A stretch of 64,000 bases of DNA from positions 798,501-862,500 of the forward strand of contig NW_022145559.1 of the NCBI RefSeq assembly GCF_000002235.5. The letters run 5' to 3'. Source of the stretch: Strongylocentrotus purpuratus. Lineage: Eukaryota; Echinodermata; Echinoidea; Camarodonta; Strongylocentrotidae. Below are positions 13,601 to 24,307 of this stretch, piece by piece. How positions within the stretch are numbered: the first letter of the stretch is position 1; each line of letters opens with the position of its first letter. The notes under the pieces were generated by a model. That model made no database searches. It saw only the letters and a list, made by a program, of their open reading frames with translations, and was not told the DNA's origin. The position numbers were made by a program, and so were the translations under genes.

Positions 13601-16600
13601 GGAAAGGCCAATCATTTAGTTTACTGCTCCAACCCATGGATCATTAAAGGTACAATGTAATGTCTCTGAACCTTTATGTTTTATAAGCAGTTCAAATATG
13701 ATGGGAAACAAGTCTGTATGGGGTGACAGTGTTGTTGTGGCCGGTTTTCATCAGACAGAAGTCGCAAAATAACCCGCTATTTTTAACTAGCCCGATCTCA
13801 AATTAGCCCGATCTCAAATTAGCCATCAATGTAATTGGCATCTTCATCAGCCTGCAGTTGCAATTAGCGGGCTATTTGGTCGAGAAAATATTCCAAGAAA
13901 TATTGGTCTTGTTTTCAAAATAGCCCCCTAGTTTGTGATGAGCGTATTGGTCTGGTGAGGACGCAATTTCCCTAATTCCAAGCTCTGGGAAAATATCCTG
14001 GGTCTGAAAATAGCGGGTTTAATATTTTGCAACTTTGGTTTGATGAGGACAGGCCTCTAGTTACATGTTCATGATGGCTCTGGTACTGCAGATAAAAGCC
14101 TTGTTCAGAGATGCTGATGCAGCAAAACCGCTGCATTTTGTTCTGTTGTGACGTAAAGTGCAATACTCATCACAATCCTGTATTCTATAACACAGAGCCC
14201 AGTATGGACCTTTGTTGCCATTCAATTACATGTAAACAAACTGTAGCAGGTTGGGAGGTGGGGGGGGGGGGAACTGCACCATATCTAAAGGAGCCTAATT
14301 TGTAATGTTCAGCCCTGATTGCTGTACAGACAGAGTTCTTGTTATTCTCATTGTAAAGCAATTTGTCAGTGTTTCCTTACCCATCGTGGATCATATTTTT
14401 GTAAGACATTTAGTTAGATTTTTCTAACACTCTTCAGAAAAATCAACAATGCAACTACTTCTGTGACCATTTCAAATGTGTTTACCTTTAACATACATGT
14501 CGCTCATACACAATGGCAGCTTGATGTGAGACTAGGCTATCAACGATACATGTGATGTAATACCTTAGTCACAAGGTCATACAGACGCTAACCAACCAGT
14601 AAAATGTACACACTCTTTGCTAATGTCTGAATCATGATAATGCAATTTTTTTTTATTGGTTTATTATCAGTCTGTTATTACTGAGATTGGTATTACAGGC
14701 AGCATTACGCCAATGAGAACGATACATGTGTGCATTGAGAAGGGAATTCATATGATGGGTTTGTGACGTTTTGTGTAGAGGTCGGGGCTCATATTCGTGT
14801 GCCTTGCTTTACTAAGCCTGGCTGTCGAATAAGCTTGTACTATATGTACATGTATAAGCTTTGTAATTTGTTGACAACTACATGTAGCTCAGCAAAGTTC
14901 TAAGTATATGGGCCATGGTGGAAAAGTTGAAAGATAAATCCTTAGGCAAGTCTGAATAAACAACTTTTCAAAATTTATCAGGGCTCAGTACTACTTGACT
15001 GTTACTTTCTTTTTTAATAGGGGGTCTGAAAAAAGGTAGGGTTTGTGAGCTTGTGCTCCCTTCAAAAATGTCAACTAAACGAGTTGATAGTTGAACTTCT
15101 GAAGCATATTAGGGGTCTGAATTCCACATTATGGGGTCATGGGTTTAATACAGACCCATGTAATTGTTGAGCTTCTGCTTCAAACTTGATAACAGATTCA
15201 AACTATCTTGACCTTATATACCGGGCATGGTGGCTCAGTGGTTAGAGCGCCCGCCTCATGAACAGGAGGTCTTGGGTTCGAATCCCGGCCGAGTCATACC
15301 AAAGACTTATAACAATGGGACCTTCTGCCTTCTAGCTAGGTGCTCAGCATATTAGATTGGAGAAGGGTAGTAATAACATATTATGTTATGCAGGGTCCGC
15401 TGGAAGAGCAGTTTCATAACTGAAGTGGCTACCCTGGGTAAATAAAACATTATTATTATATTATTTCTCACAAAATGGAATTCAATCACTCTCAAAGTAA
15501 GCTTTAAGCCTGAATACAAAACTTTAGAACTACTTTAATATGATTTTGTGTTTAAATGATTGTTTAACTTGATTTGATTACAGGAGAATCCCCTTGAGCC
15601 TGGTCTGAGAGTTCTTCCGTTCTTCTATGCTCTTGTTCTCATCCTCAACTGTATATCAATCTTCATTGATGGACCTGAAAGTAAGTTGGTCTTGTTCTAG
15701 TCAGTGACCGTAGATCATTACAGCCTTCAAGGGATCCGGTAACTTTGTCTCAGATTCTCAAACAAATCCTTGATTTAGCTCATGCTGCAATGATAATTAT
15801 AAACCTTTAGGTCAGTCAGGCACCCCACGACTTTTACGAGCCTGTTTGATTATCAAGATATTTATGATTGAAAAACCGAAATCAAATTTTGCGTTTGCCA
15901 AACAGCTTTCATAACACTACAGTCTATTGGGGAAAACGAGTATGGTAAAACAGGTCACTAAAAGATTTTTTACTTTTTTGAGGCACTTCTTGATCATTTT
16001 GAAGCACAATTTTCTTTGGGCTTAATATTCAACCATATTACAGACACTGATAACACGTACATGTAGGGCCGCGTATCTCAGATTTATCGTTGTTAAACGA
16101 TTCCTTTAAAGGTCCTTTAAATGTCCCATTTGCAGGTCAAACAAAATAAAAAGGTTAAATTCCAACAGCAATTGAAAGACAATAGTTATTTAGAACTTAC
16201 CTCAAAACGAAAGCATTTGAAAATGGCTTTTAGTCGGAAAATAACGACCATTAGTTGTCAAATCTACTAAAGTGATTGCGATCACCTAAGTAATAGTCTG
16301 AATTTCAGACCATTGTACCGCATGGTCGTACGTTATGTGCTGCACAAAGATTCAGTCAGTTTAATTTTGGCCATCACAAGAAGTGGGTTATTGATGTAGA
16401 CAAATGCTCATGTACCCTTTACAACTCATTTCATGTACATGTATGTTATTACCAAAGGAAAACAAATGTCAGTCAGTCACTCAATAGTGTCTGACAGCAA
16501 AGTCTAGAATATAAACGGGTTTCCTTGCATAATTTGAATACTAGGACACTGCTAATGTTAAAATTTCACAGATAGGATTACAGTTAATTGTAAAAAAGGA

Positions 16601-19600
16601 ATTATGAACAAAGCTTGTTATGCAGTTTGTTTGGTTCCATCACAATCATGGAACATAATTATTTTGTTTTCTGTTTTTGTTTCCAGTGCTGTATCTTCAT
16701 GTCATCCCAGTATGGGGGGTCATGATTCTGAGTTTTGGAGTTGGTATCATAACTGGTCTTATCGTCTTCTTCTTCTTGGTACCAAGGTGGAGGAAACAAC
16801 TTCAAGGTACAGTTTGTAACAGCTTCGAGACGTATTATTTTAATCTTTTGATCCAGAATGTTCTTAATTGTACATGAATCACTGTAGTAAGATTTGAGTC
16901 TATTTCTGTTGTAGTACATTTTGCCATTCATGAATAAAAGCAATTTAATAAAAACAAAAAATGATCATTGAAGTCTGTAAATTGGCAATGCAGAGAGAGT
17001 GATTATTGTAATCCCTTTTTTCATGTACCAATTCAATTGGCAATTTGTTGATTTTTTGAAATTCTCATTTTTAAACATTTTATGTTTTTAAACAATGATA
17101 GATGTAAATTACAGATTTTTGTTGCCAATGTTGAGGAGGAAGAGCCAACCTTTAGACAGCTCTATGGGTTAGAACTTATCTAACATTCTGCAGTGTGAGT
17201 TTGGACTTAGATCTATAAATTAAAAGGTTTATTGATAAAAAGCAAACATTTTTGCCTCGAAGCTTAAATTGCAATAATTCTACAATGATCAAAGTCTGTA
17301 CTATAATTGGTATTCAGACGTGACAAAAGAGCTAATGATCAAGTTATATTTTGTATCATATATGTCTCAATTTTTTTAATTTCTATGTTATTCAGGCGTG
17401 ACTAAAATAATTAATGAACAAGCAATACTTTGTATCAACCCGGTATGTCTCGATAATGTTGATCATGTTTTATTTCTATGGTAAGCAGACGTGACTAAAA
17501 GAACTTTAATAAACAAATAATATTTTGTAACATATGTCTCGATATGTTTTATCCATATTCTGCTATGTGCCTTACCTATATCCTTGTTATTCTCTTCTTT
17601 TTGTATATATTGTGTACAAACAAAAGCCAGTTCAGCACAGTTCAACAGATAATTGTTGACATCACATCACGTCCCAAATAAGCCAATCAAATTGGATGAC
17701 TGCTGCTCAGATGATTTTATGTATCACTATAAACTCTATAAAAAAAAAAATACACATTCTAATAGATGTAACATAAGAAATCTTTGGAACATAAAGATGC
17801 TCTTATTTTAGAGGAAGGTGACATTGTGTGACACGAAAGCAAGTACATGTAGATGTCATTGGCCTAACCCACTTACAAACATACAGGGCTCTCTTTCAGC
17901 CACCATTGAACAGTATATATTATCTACAAAAAAATTCTGAAATTTTCCATTAAAGGGATCTGGTAACTTTGTCTCAGATTCTGAAATAAAATTCTAGATT
18001 TAGCTCATGCTGCAAGTATAATTATAAACCTTTAGGTAAGTCAGGAACCCCACAACTTTTACAAGCCGATCGCCTGTCTGATTATCAAGATATTTATGAT
18101 TGTAATTTCAAATTTTGAAAACCGTTCGCTGAACGGTTTTCATAACACTACAGTCTATTGGAGAAAACGAGTATGGTAAAACCAGTCACTCAAAGATTTT
18201 TACTTTTTTGAGGCACTTCTTGATCATTTTGAAGCGCAATTTTTTTAGGGCTTCAATATTACACCATATTTGAGACAATGATAACATGTAGGGCCGTGTA
18301 TCTCAGATTTAACATTGTTAAACGATCCCTTTAAAGCATGCTTGTGTCTTGATGCTACTTTTGTTTTGTTTAGTAGGTAGTGATGTATTTGCCCTGTGAA
18401 AAGAGGGATTCTGTGTCGCTTGAATCTCCTGCAGTATTGTATGTTTTTCACCTAATGTATATTGATGATTATTTCTTTATGTAGTTTTATCCGAGACATC
18501 AACGTATACGCGCAGTGATGACCTACAGGAGGTCAAAATGGACACAGATGTTAAAAGTAAGTCTCACAAGGGTTTAACTTTCTTTTAAAATGAATACAAA
18601 ATTAAACCAGAGGTGTGAGCAGTTTCACTCTGAAAAGTTTTAAACTACCTCTGACATAGCTCCGGAAGTCTCAACAAGAGCTTTAGAACTTATGACCCCA
18701 AAAAAGGAAGAAAAAAGAAAGAAAAACCACATCAAATTTGAAAGGGAATCTCATTTTCATGCAGCAAAATAACCAACAAACCACTAGTATTTGTTAGTAT
18801 TAGCATCAGTTTGTACTGTAGCTTAGACCCCAAACCAGTCTCAAGCTTTAATCTGTTTTCATTTGTTTTATGTAAAGACTTTCAAGTGTTAATCTTGTTT
18901 GTCTCTGCATGTAGACCACTTCAAAGTAGGTGTTTACTTAACCCTAATAGGGCCGGGCTATTTGAAGTCTTAGTAGGGCCGGGGGGGGCCATTATGGCCC
19001 CCCCCCTTAAGATCTCGGCCGCGAAGCGGCCGATCGCCGCGAAAATTTGCATGCATGTCAAGTAAAGTGTAAAGAATAATATGATAATTTCAATTTTTTG
19101 AAAAATTCACTCATTTGCATATGTATGGTAATTTATGCAAATAAAGTCATAAAAATCACATTTTTACCCATAAATCATATATTATTCATATTTAAGCATT
19201 CTTTTTCACTAGATATATTCATTAGACCATTCTGAATAATAATACGACAAAAAATTTGGAAGAGCCAGCTTATTTCTTATGTTATCCCTTGTTTTGATAA
19301 TTTCTTATGTATTTCATTGTTTTTTTAACTTATGTATTTCATTGTTTTTGTTGTTTTATTTCATCTTTTACTACAATTCAACTATTTTGACTCCCAAAAA
19401 AACCACCTAAACTTTAATCAAGACCCAATAACCCATGTTTGATCTGTTTTTAGGAAAAATGACTTTTCCATACGTTTTGTACACAAATCACGAAAATGAG
19501 CGATTTTCAGGCTGACATGCAAGGACAAAAGGTCACGTGACCTTGTAACCGTAGGTCCGATTTTCAAAAAAATTATTTTAAAAGTTGCGCAAGGCTTGAA

Positions 19601-22600
19601 AGAAAAAAGTCAGCGAGCGGCGGGGCGCCATCCACATGCGTTCCTGAGCAATCAGAAAAATTGTGGAGGGGGGGGGGGCCATAATGGCCCCCCCCCCCCC
19701 CCCCCCCCCCCCCCGGCCTTATTAGGGTTAAAGCCTATAGATCTGCACTAGTTTGGCCAGGAGGAATTAGACCTTCCTGGCAAGTGGTTATCTCTTCAAA
19801 TCAGCTCTCAATTAACATAAGAAAAAGGGGACCATGGGGGTCCAATGGGTACCGCTTAGGCATTGTTGGCTATATAGAGGGGGCAAGTAGAAAAAAGTAG
19901 TGTCGTCCCCCTTTGAAATCAACATTGGAAAGATATGATTAGAGTTTGCTATCATAGAGCGAGTGAGTCATGAAATAAGGATCACATTTATTTTATAGTA
20001 AGAGGTGTTTTTTGTCACTCTTGCAATAAATGATCCAACTTCAACCTACATGTACATGTATATTTATGACAATGTCTAGGTATGAGATTATTATTACCTA
20101 AACATGCTCTACTAAACCATAGTTTTACGAGGTTAAAGACCTGTGCCGTCATCGTAACTGCTGCAAATATGACCCCTGTTGACCCCTAATTTGAAGGGGT
20201 TAGGAAGTTGTGGGTTTAATTTGCTTTTGTGCTATAATGAAAGGGTAAAAAAAATTATTCCTTTATATTTGTATTCTACATTCATTCAGTTTTCCATTCA
20301 TATCAAGTTGTATTTTCATCAGACATAGGATCTTTAAGTTTATCAAGGTAGCAGATGGTAATACATGTGAAGATCCCCTCAGACAATATAAGCACTTCAA
20401 GAAGCTTCAAGAAACATAAGGCGCGTCTTCATCATCTCCAGATTGCCAATTAGCCCGCTATTTCTGATTTGGGAAATAATCCCGAAGTTACAAATTGCGT
20501 CTTCATCAGTTCGAGATTCGACCTTGAAACTCGACCTTGAGAAATTAGCTTGAGATGTTTGCTATTTCTGCTTTGGGAAATAATCCCGAAGTTACAAATT
20601 GCGTCTTCATCAGTTCGAGCTTCGACCTCGAAACTTGAAACTCGACCTTGAGAAATTAGCTCGAGATATTTTGCTCAGCGATTGCGCAAAGTGCAAGTCT
20701 TCGGTCTGGTGAAGACGCACAGGACAAATAGCGGGATATTTTGCCAAATAGTGGATATTTTGCAAACTATCCCATGATATCTTGAGATGACAATCCCAAC
20801 CAAATATCCTGCTAATTGCAACCTTGGTCTGATGAAGACGCAAATTAGCTGGATAGTTTGCGATCGGGATAGTTCAAATAGCGGGATATTTGGCAATCTC
20901 GAGCTAGTGAAAACAGGCCTATAGATTGATCGTTAAGACTTCAAAGAGATTCTGCTTACAGATTGCTGCTTTAATTATTTGTTTGTAGGTAGACACTTAT
21001 CAGTTCCAAAGAACAAGCCTCTTTGTGTGCTTTGTAAGCTTACTGGGATTTGTTGATATAGACTTGAATGTAAATGATAATGATTAGTCTAGTCCTGTGA
21101 TAACAGACTGGTATAAACACATCGTTTTTCTATTAGTAATACTCAAACAAGTTTAAAGAAAGGTGGAGAAGAAAAGAAAAAAAGAGAGCATATTGCTGTT
21201 CACCTTATAAATGCTTTAAATGGCTACTTTCTAAACAATATTTCTGCTGATTGGGGGTTTGAATGGGTTGAAACTCTGAACATAAAATGTCCTTGCAAAT
21301 TATGAAGCAGATTTTTATCTTGATTAGCTAGATTACACATGAAAGATGTGTAATTTTTGTTGAGATATATATATATATCTTAATACAAACAGATATAGTG
21401 ATATGCTAAGGGTTGTTTTGTTGATATATCTTAAAACAAACGGGTGAAGTGATTATGCTATTAAGGGTTGTTGTGTGTACATCTAATTCTTTTTTCTTTC
21501 CCCACTTGTTTGTTTACCGGTAGTTTCATGTAAAATGGACTTATTTTGCTGCAATATTTTGTTATTTACTTATTTATTCATTTATATATTTTATTTATTT
21601 ATATATTTTTATTATTATTATTATTATTTGTATTATTATTATTATTATTTGTATTATTATTATTATTATTTTTATATATTTTATTTATTTATATATTTTT
21701 ATTATTATTATTATTTGTATTATTATTATTATTATTTTTTACTGTGTATGAGGATTTATTGTGTAATGGTATATGAGTTTGGTGACACAGGAAAGTGACA
21801 AATCTAAGTTTGTTTGGTAAACTCTCTTTGTGATCTTTTCTTTGGTGTAGTACCTCTGTCAGATGAAGGTATTGATGTTTGTTTGGTTAACTCTTCTTGT
21901 CCTTTTCTTTGTTGTAGTACCCCTGTCAGATGAAGGTATTGATGTTGAGATAGTGGATGGGAAGATGAAGGAAGAGAATGAAGCTGCTGTTCCAGTGGAG
22001 CAAGATAGTATGATTAGTTCAGGTGAGTCTTCTCATTGTGTAGAGCTAGGATGGTGTTTATTCCAGGCATGTTCATTTTCCTATTTATATCGGTTCCTGA
22101 TTTTTGTTATGCCTCCGCTACAAAGTAGCCGGATCAAAGTATTGGGTCAAAGTATTTAATACATGGAGTGTTAGGTGTTGTGGGGTCAATATGACTGTTA
22201 TAATATCTCTTGATGGGTACAGCTAGGCAGCAAATTGTATTTTTTCTAATTGCATGACTAGTGATCAACCTCGGTATCATTAATTCTTGTCGTGTCTGTT
22301 TTAGGTCCTTCGTCAATGACCAGCTCGCCTGATACCAAGCACTGCACTCGCTTTGGAAAGCTCAATACTGGCAAATGGAAGCGGTTGCTAAGCAAAGATT
22401 CTACTGAAGGAGAGAGTAGGCAAGAATCAGAAGCCTGGAAGAGTGTGAAAGACCATCCGGTGGTTGCTAAGCTATGCACTCCTCTACAGATCTTATCCGC
22501 CATCTTTGCTGCATTCGCACATGGTGGCAACGATGTTAGGTAACTATCAAATCATTATAGTTATGATGAAATGTCTGTCTGTCATCTAGTTTACTAAGCT

Positions 22601-24307
22601 GTATTTGCCTCATTTGCACATGAAATGATGTTAGGTAACAAATGATTAAAGGATTCTTTTTCAAATATCCAGATACCGTAGAAAAAAACAAACACTTGAG
22701 GGAAAATGCACACAAAACACAGATGGCATATTTGTCTTAAAATTAGCTCTTCAGATCAGTTTAACGAGCCATTGTCAAGTGATTGAAATAAACAATTTCT
22801 CTGCATTCTTCATAGAGTTTTATCTTAAGGTTTATACAATTTTTGTGTAAAAAATGTAATGAAATAGTGAAAGTTAAAAAAACAGTAGTCCATGGGGGTG
22901 TTTTACAAAGACTAAAATCAACTTCAGGTTACACTTGACTATGGCAGGCCATTCATGCCGCTGTTTGCTCTCACCATAATCTTTGGATAAAATTTTTTCC
23001 TTCAATAATGAATCATCAAAAGACATAATTTCTGTAGATCTGTGACCATGATTGGTACGTTCCTTGAAAGAAAAATACCAGGAAATGGTGAGAGCAAAAA
23101 GTAGTCTTTGTGAAACGCTCCCCATATTGAAGATGAGTGATTTGTTTTGTCCTTTGCAAGTTGTTGCTTTGAGCACGTATGATTTTATTCTCCCTTGTAT
23201 CTTGCAGCAATGCCATTGGTCCCTTGGTAGCATTGTGGACTATCTATGCGAACGGTAACGTAGACCAGAAGTCTGGAACACCTATATGGATCCTGGTCTA
23301 CGGGGGTGCAGGGATTACCATTGGTCTATGGTTGCTAGGACGGAGGGTCATTGAGACTGTAGGATCTAACCTTACACCTATAACACCATCAAGGTAACCG
23401 TAGCAACTGTTTTATCTGTTTCCTGTAAGCTTAACTGCAAATTGTCGGGTTTGGCAGTATTCCAACCCAAATCCATTAGAGGCATATATCAAGGATGCCA
23501 ATTTTCCGGCAATTGCCGGAATTCCGGCTTTTTTATGTTTTGGGTGTCAAATTCAGGCCTTTTAAATTTCTTTCTACCCTTCTCTTCAACTTGGAAGAGC
23601 ATCAGATGTGTGTGTGTGTGTGTGTGTGTAATTGGGTTTACAGATATAGACGTGTATCAATCAGACGTGATATGAACCAGAAAAAAAACAGGAATAGCTA
23701 GCGTGCAGCAAGCTGAATCTAAGCGAATTCTATGCACAGCTAGTATAAGCTGTGTTTGAATGTTCATCACCGCTAATGGGACTTAAGATTTTGTGGACAC
23801 TTATTGTTAGTTATTGTGCATAAACCAACTGTGAATGTTTATTTGGATTAACCTGAACTATTGTCTGTGGGACATTTAGAAACATTGTTTTTGATTGTAC
23901 GACTACATTTCGGCATTCAGAGTTCAGTACACATGCCAATTTATTTGGAGATCAAAATTTGTTTGTGTTGTAATGCATGCATAGCCTAGCGGTTATTTCT
24001 TTACTCTTCCTTCCTGAGAGTGTATGATAATCAATATATTGACTTTGTATCGTTTTGTTTTGATTGCAGTGGGTTTAGTATAGAGCTAGGAGCCGCTGCT
24101 ACTGTTCTGCTAGCATCTAACATTGGTATACCTATCAGCACAACCCACTGCAAGGTAGGATCAGTCGTAGCTATCGGGAAGGTGAGATCTGCAGCGACGG
24201 TGCAATGGCGTCTGTTTATAAACATCATCATCGCATGGATAGTGACTGTTCCTGCTACAGCTGCCATTAGTGCAGCGCTCATGGCAGGCCTACTAAGAGT
24301 CTTATAA
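8371..24307 (+). CDS. SLC20A: SLC20 (PiT) sodium-dependent phosphate transporter gene, ten coding exons
   Basis: Imports inorganic phosphate with sodium across the plasma membrane (PiT/SLC20 family). Coding exons: 8383-8725, 10984-11124, 11765-11850, 15584-15680, 16687-16806, 18485-18556, 21918-22022, 22305-22539, 23208-23393, 24070-24307. All introns are GT-AG and the phases join to 540 residues plus TAA. The N-terminal PiT repeat shows GANDVANSF (43-51) and LASIFETAG. The C-terminal repeat shows [13 protein letters not shown] (392 on), SGFSIELGA and [16 protein letters not shown]. Glu73 and Glu467 sit where human PiT2 has Glu55 and Glu575, needed for phosphate transport in that family. The cytoplasmic loop between halves (about 263-385) is polar and roughly half the human length, so the protein is shorter than the usual ~650-680. 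The start is the first ATG after the acceptor at 8369-8370; a 5' UTR exon must lie upstream but was not located. Whether it is the A1 or A2 orthologue cannot be told. Confidence 0.95.
9637..9785. mobile_element. Short foldback MITE in SLC20 intron 1
   Basis: Left arm ACCTGTCTATAAAGACCACC, with inverse TTGTCTTTGTAGACAGGTA near 9768-9786; an inner inverted copy GGTGGTCTTTATG lies at about 9687. A related shorter copy is at 45247-45327. Confidence 0.55.
9842..10408. mobile_element. hAT-type non-autonomous transposon in SLC20 intron 1
   Basis: Ends TAAGGCTG and CAGCCTTA are inverted, and exact 8-bp direct repeats GTACAGTA flank it (9834-9841 and 10409-10416), the hallmark of hAT insertion. Subterminal GAGTACCC and CTCGGGTACC words repeat in both orientations. 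567 bp; no transposase. Confidence 0.85.
10569..10943. mobile_element. TIR transposon with CAG...CTG ends beside SLC20 exon 2
   Basis: Inverted ends CAGACCTGCCA and TGGCAGGTCTG, flanked by a 6-bp direct repeat CACCCA (10563-10568 and 10944-10949). Holds long A and T tracts near 10590-10640. It ends 40 bases before exon 2. The CAG ends suggest a hAT relative, but a 6-bp duplication is unusual for classic hATs, so the superfamily is open. Confidence 0.75.
10984..11124 (+). CDS. SLC20A: SLC20 coding exon 2
   Basis: 141 bases, phase 1 in and out, residues 115-162. It includes [18 protein letters not shown], which matches the family's LPISGTHCIVGSTIGF segment. The acceptor is at 10982-10983 and the donor GTAAGT at 11125. 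A 375-bp inverted-repeat transposon ends only 40 bases before this exon, so the transposon edge sits where the branch point would be expected. Confidence 0.93.
11181..11300 (+). repeat. G/GA-rich low-complexity tract in SLC20 intron 2
   Basis: GA repeats, then a G run of about 25, then G-rich GGGAGAG repeats. Purine-only on the transcribed-sense strand. Confidence 0.85.
11765..11850 (+). CDS. SLC20A: SLC20 coding exon 3
   Basis: 86 bases, residues 162-190, phase 1 in and phase 0 out. It encodes [19 protein letters not shown], matching the PiT segment ASWFISPLLSGFMSGLLFV. Donor is GTACGT at 11851. Confidence 0.93.
13740..14055. mobile_element. Foldback element in SLC20 intron 3
   Basis: Left end holds GGTTTTCATCAGAC, then GTCGCAAAATA and CCCGCTATTTT. 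The right end holds the inverse: AAAATAGCGGG, TATTTTGCAACTT and TTTGATGAGGACAGGCC. The same words form the element at 20406-20920. Confidence 0.6.
15221..15465 (+). repeat. tRNA-derived SINE in SLC20 intron 3
   Basis: A-box TGGCTCAGTGG (15231 on) and B-box GGGTTCGAATCCC about 45 bases later give a typical RNA polymerase III tRNA-type promoter. The tRNA-unrelated body ends in an AT-rich ATTATTATT tail. Same sense as the host gene. Confidence 0.85.
15584..15680 (+). CDS. SLC20A: SLC20 coding exon 4
   Basis: 97 bases, residues 191-223, phase 0 in and 1 out. It encodes a loop ([16 protein letters not shown]) entering a membrane helix, matching EDPVPNGLRALPVFYA of human PiT2. It follows a 3.7-kb intron that holds a SINE and a foldback element. 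Confidence 0.92.
15730..16105. mobile_element. TTAA-type MITE, family B, copy 1, SLC20 intron 4
   Basis: Similar along its length to 17954-18330. Ends read AGGGATC and (mutated) GATTCCT, with TTAA at 16106-16109. The left TTAA has become TTCA. Confidence 0.8.
16687..16806 (+). CDS. SLC20A: SLC20 coding exon 5
   Basis: 120 bases, residues 223-263, phase 1 in and out. It encodes the membrane helix ending in [12 protein letters not shown], the equivalent of LFVCPWMRRKI in PiT2, which leads into the large cytoplasmic loop. Donor GTACAG at 16807. Confidence 0.92.
17954..18330. mobile_element. TTAA-type MITE, family B, copy 2, SLC20 intron 5
   Basis: Inverted ends AGGGATC and GATCCCT with TTAA on both sides (17950-17953 and 18331-18334). 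377 bp, non-coding. The centre carries a short palindrome (AACCGTTCGCTGAACGGTT) not present in copy 1. Confidence 0.85.
18485..18556 (+). CDS. SLC20A: SLC20 coding exon 6 (cytoplasmic loop)
   Basis: 72 bases, residues 263-287, phase 1 in and out. Polar, acidic loop sequence ([18 protein letters not shown]). Loop exons are poorly conserved in the family, so the call rests on phase, splice sites (AG at 18483-18484, GTAAGT at 18557) and position between certain exons. Confidence 0.8.
18942..19727. mobile_element. piggyBac-like non-autonomous transposon in SLC20 intron 6
   Basis: Inverted ends CCCTAATAGGGCCGG and CCGGCCTTATTAGGG with TTAA at both flanks (18938-18941, 19728-19731). CCC-plus-TTAA ends are typical of piggyBac. 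Long G and C tracts lie just inside each end. The related repeat copy at 26430-26800 has a single TTAA at the matching position, so the insertion was precise. Confidence 0.85.
19732..19910. repeat. Dispersed repeat, family C (split by the piggyBac-like element)
   Basis: GCACTAGTTTGGCCAGGAGG and following sequence match, inverted, the copy at about 26430-26800. The other part of this copy lies left of the insertion, near 18900-18937. Confidence 0.7.
20130..20345. repeat. Dispersed repeat, family D, copy 1
   Basis: The segment with TTGACCCCT, TATTTGTATTCTAC and TTCATTCAG matches, in the same orientation, 58380-58560. Nature unknown; no inverted ends seen. Confidence 0.55.
20406..20920. mobile_element. 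Foldback element in SLC20 intron 6
   Basis: Left CCAGATTGCCAATTAGCCCG and right CGGGATATTTGGCAATCTCG are inverse. The interior repeats a module with TTGCGTCTTCATCAGTTCGAG twice (20486, 20598). Relative of the element at 13740-14055. Confidence 0.6.
21583..21735 (+). repeat. ATT/TTTA microsatellite in SLC20 intron 6
   Basis: Runs of ATT, each ended by TTTGT or TTTTATATATTTT, with the whole block partly duplicated. Confidence 0.9.
21808..21945 (+). repeat. Tandem duplication across the SLC20 exon 7 acceptor
   Basis: Two units, 21808-21876 and 21877-21945, each holding a pyrimidine tract, an AG and the exon start (TACCYCTGTCAGATGAAGG). The two exon starts are 67 bases apart (21851 and 21918). 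Confidence 0.9.
21918..22022 (+). CDS. SLC20A: SLC20 coding exon 7 (cytoplasmic loop), with duplicated acceptor
   Basis: 105 bases, residues 287-322, phase 1 in and out. Acidic loop ([19 protein letters not shown]). The last intronic bases and first exon bases are tandemly duplicated just upstream: a second AG ends at 21850 and is followed by nearly the same exon start. Only the downstream acceptor keeps the frame; the upstream one leads to TGA at 21931. Donor GTGAGT at 22023. Confidence 0.82.
22305..22539 (+). CDS. SLC20A: SLC20 coding exon 8
   Basis: 235 bases, residues 322-400, phase 1 in and 2 out. The first two thirds finish the cytoplasmic loop, rich in Ser, Lys and Glu. The end carries [19 protein letters not shown], the start of the second PiT signature. 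Donor GTAACT at 22540. Confidence 0.93.
22894..23124. mobile_element. Short MITE, family E, copy 1, SLC20 intron 8
   Basis: Inverted ends GTGTTTTACAAAGACTAA and TAGTCTTTGTGAAACGC. Same family as 47075-47320. Confidence 0.7.
23208..23393 (+). CDS. SLC20A: SLC20 coding exon 9
   Basis: 186 bases, residues 400-462, phase 2 in and out. It encodes [32 protein letters not shown] and LTPITPS, a very close match to the second PiT repeat in vertebrates. Donor GTAACC at 23394. Confidence 0.95.
23606..23632 (+). repeat. GT microsatellite in SLC20 intron 9
   Basis: About ten GT dinucleotides in a row. Confidence 0.9.
24070..24307 (+). CDS. SLC20A: SLC20 coding exon 10 and stop
   Basis: 238 bases, residues 462-540, ending in TAA. 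It contains [20 protein letters not shown] (Glu467) and [16 protein letters not shown], then two final membrane helices. The protein ends shortly after the last helix, as in the family. Confidence 0.95.

Noticed and set aside
15221-15300. Functional tRNA gene
   Set aside because: A and B boxes are good, but a cloverleaf acceptor stem does not close and a SINE body follows.
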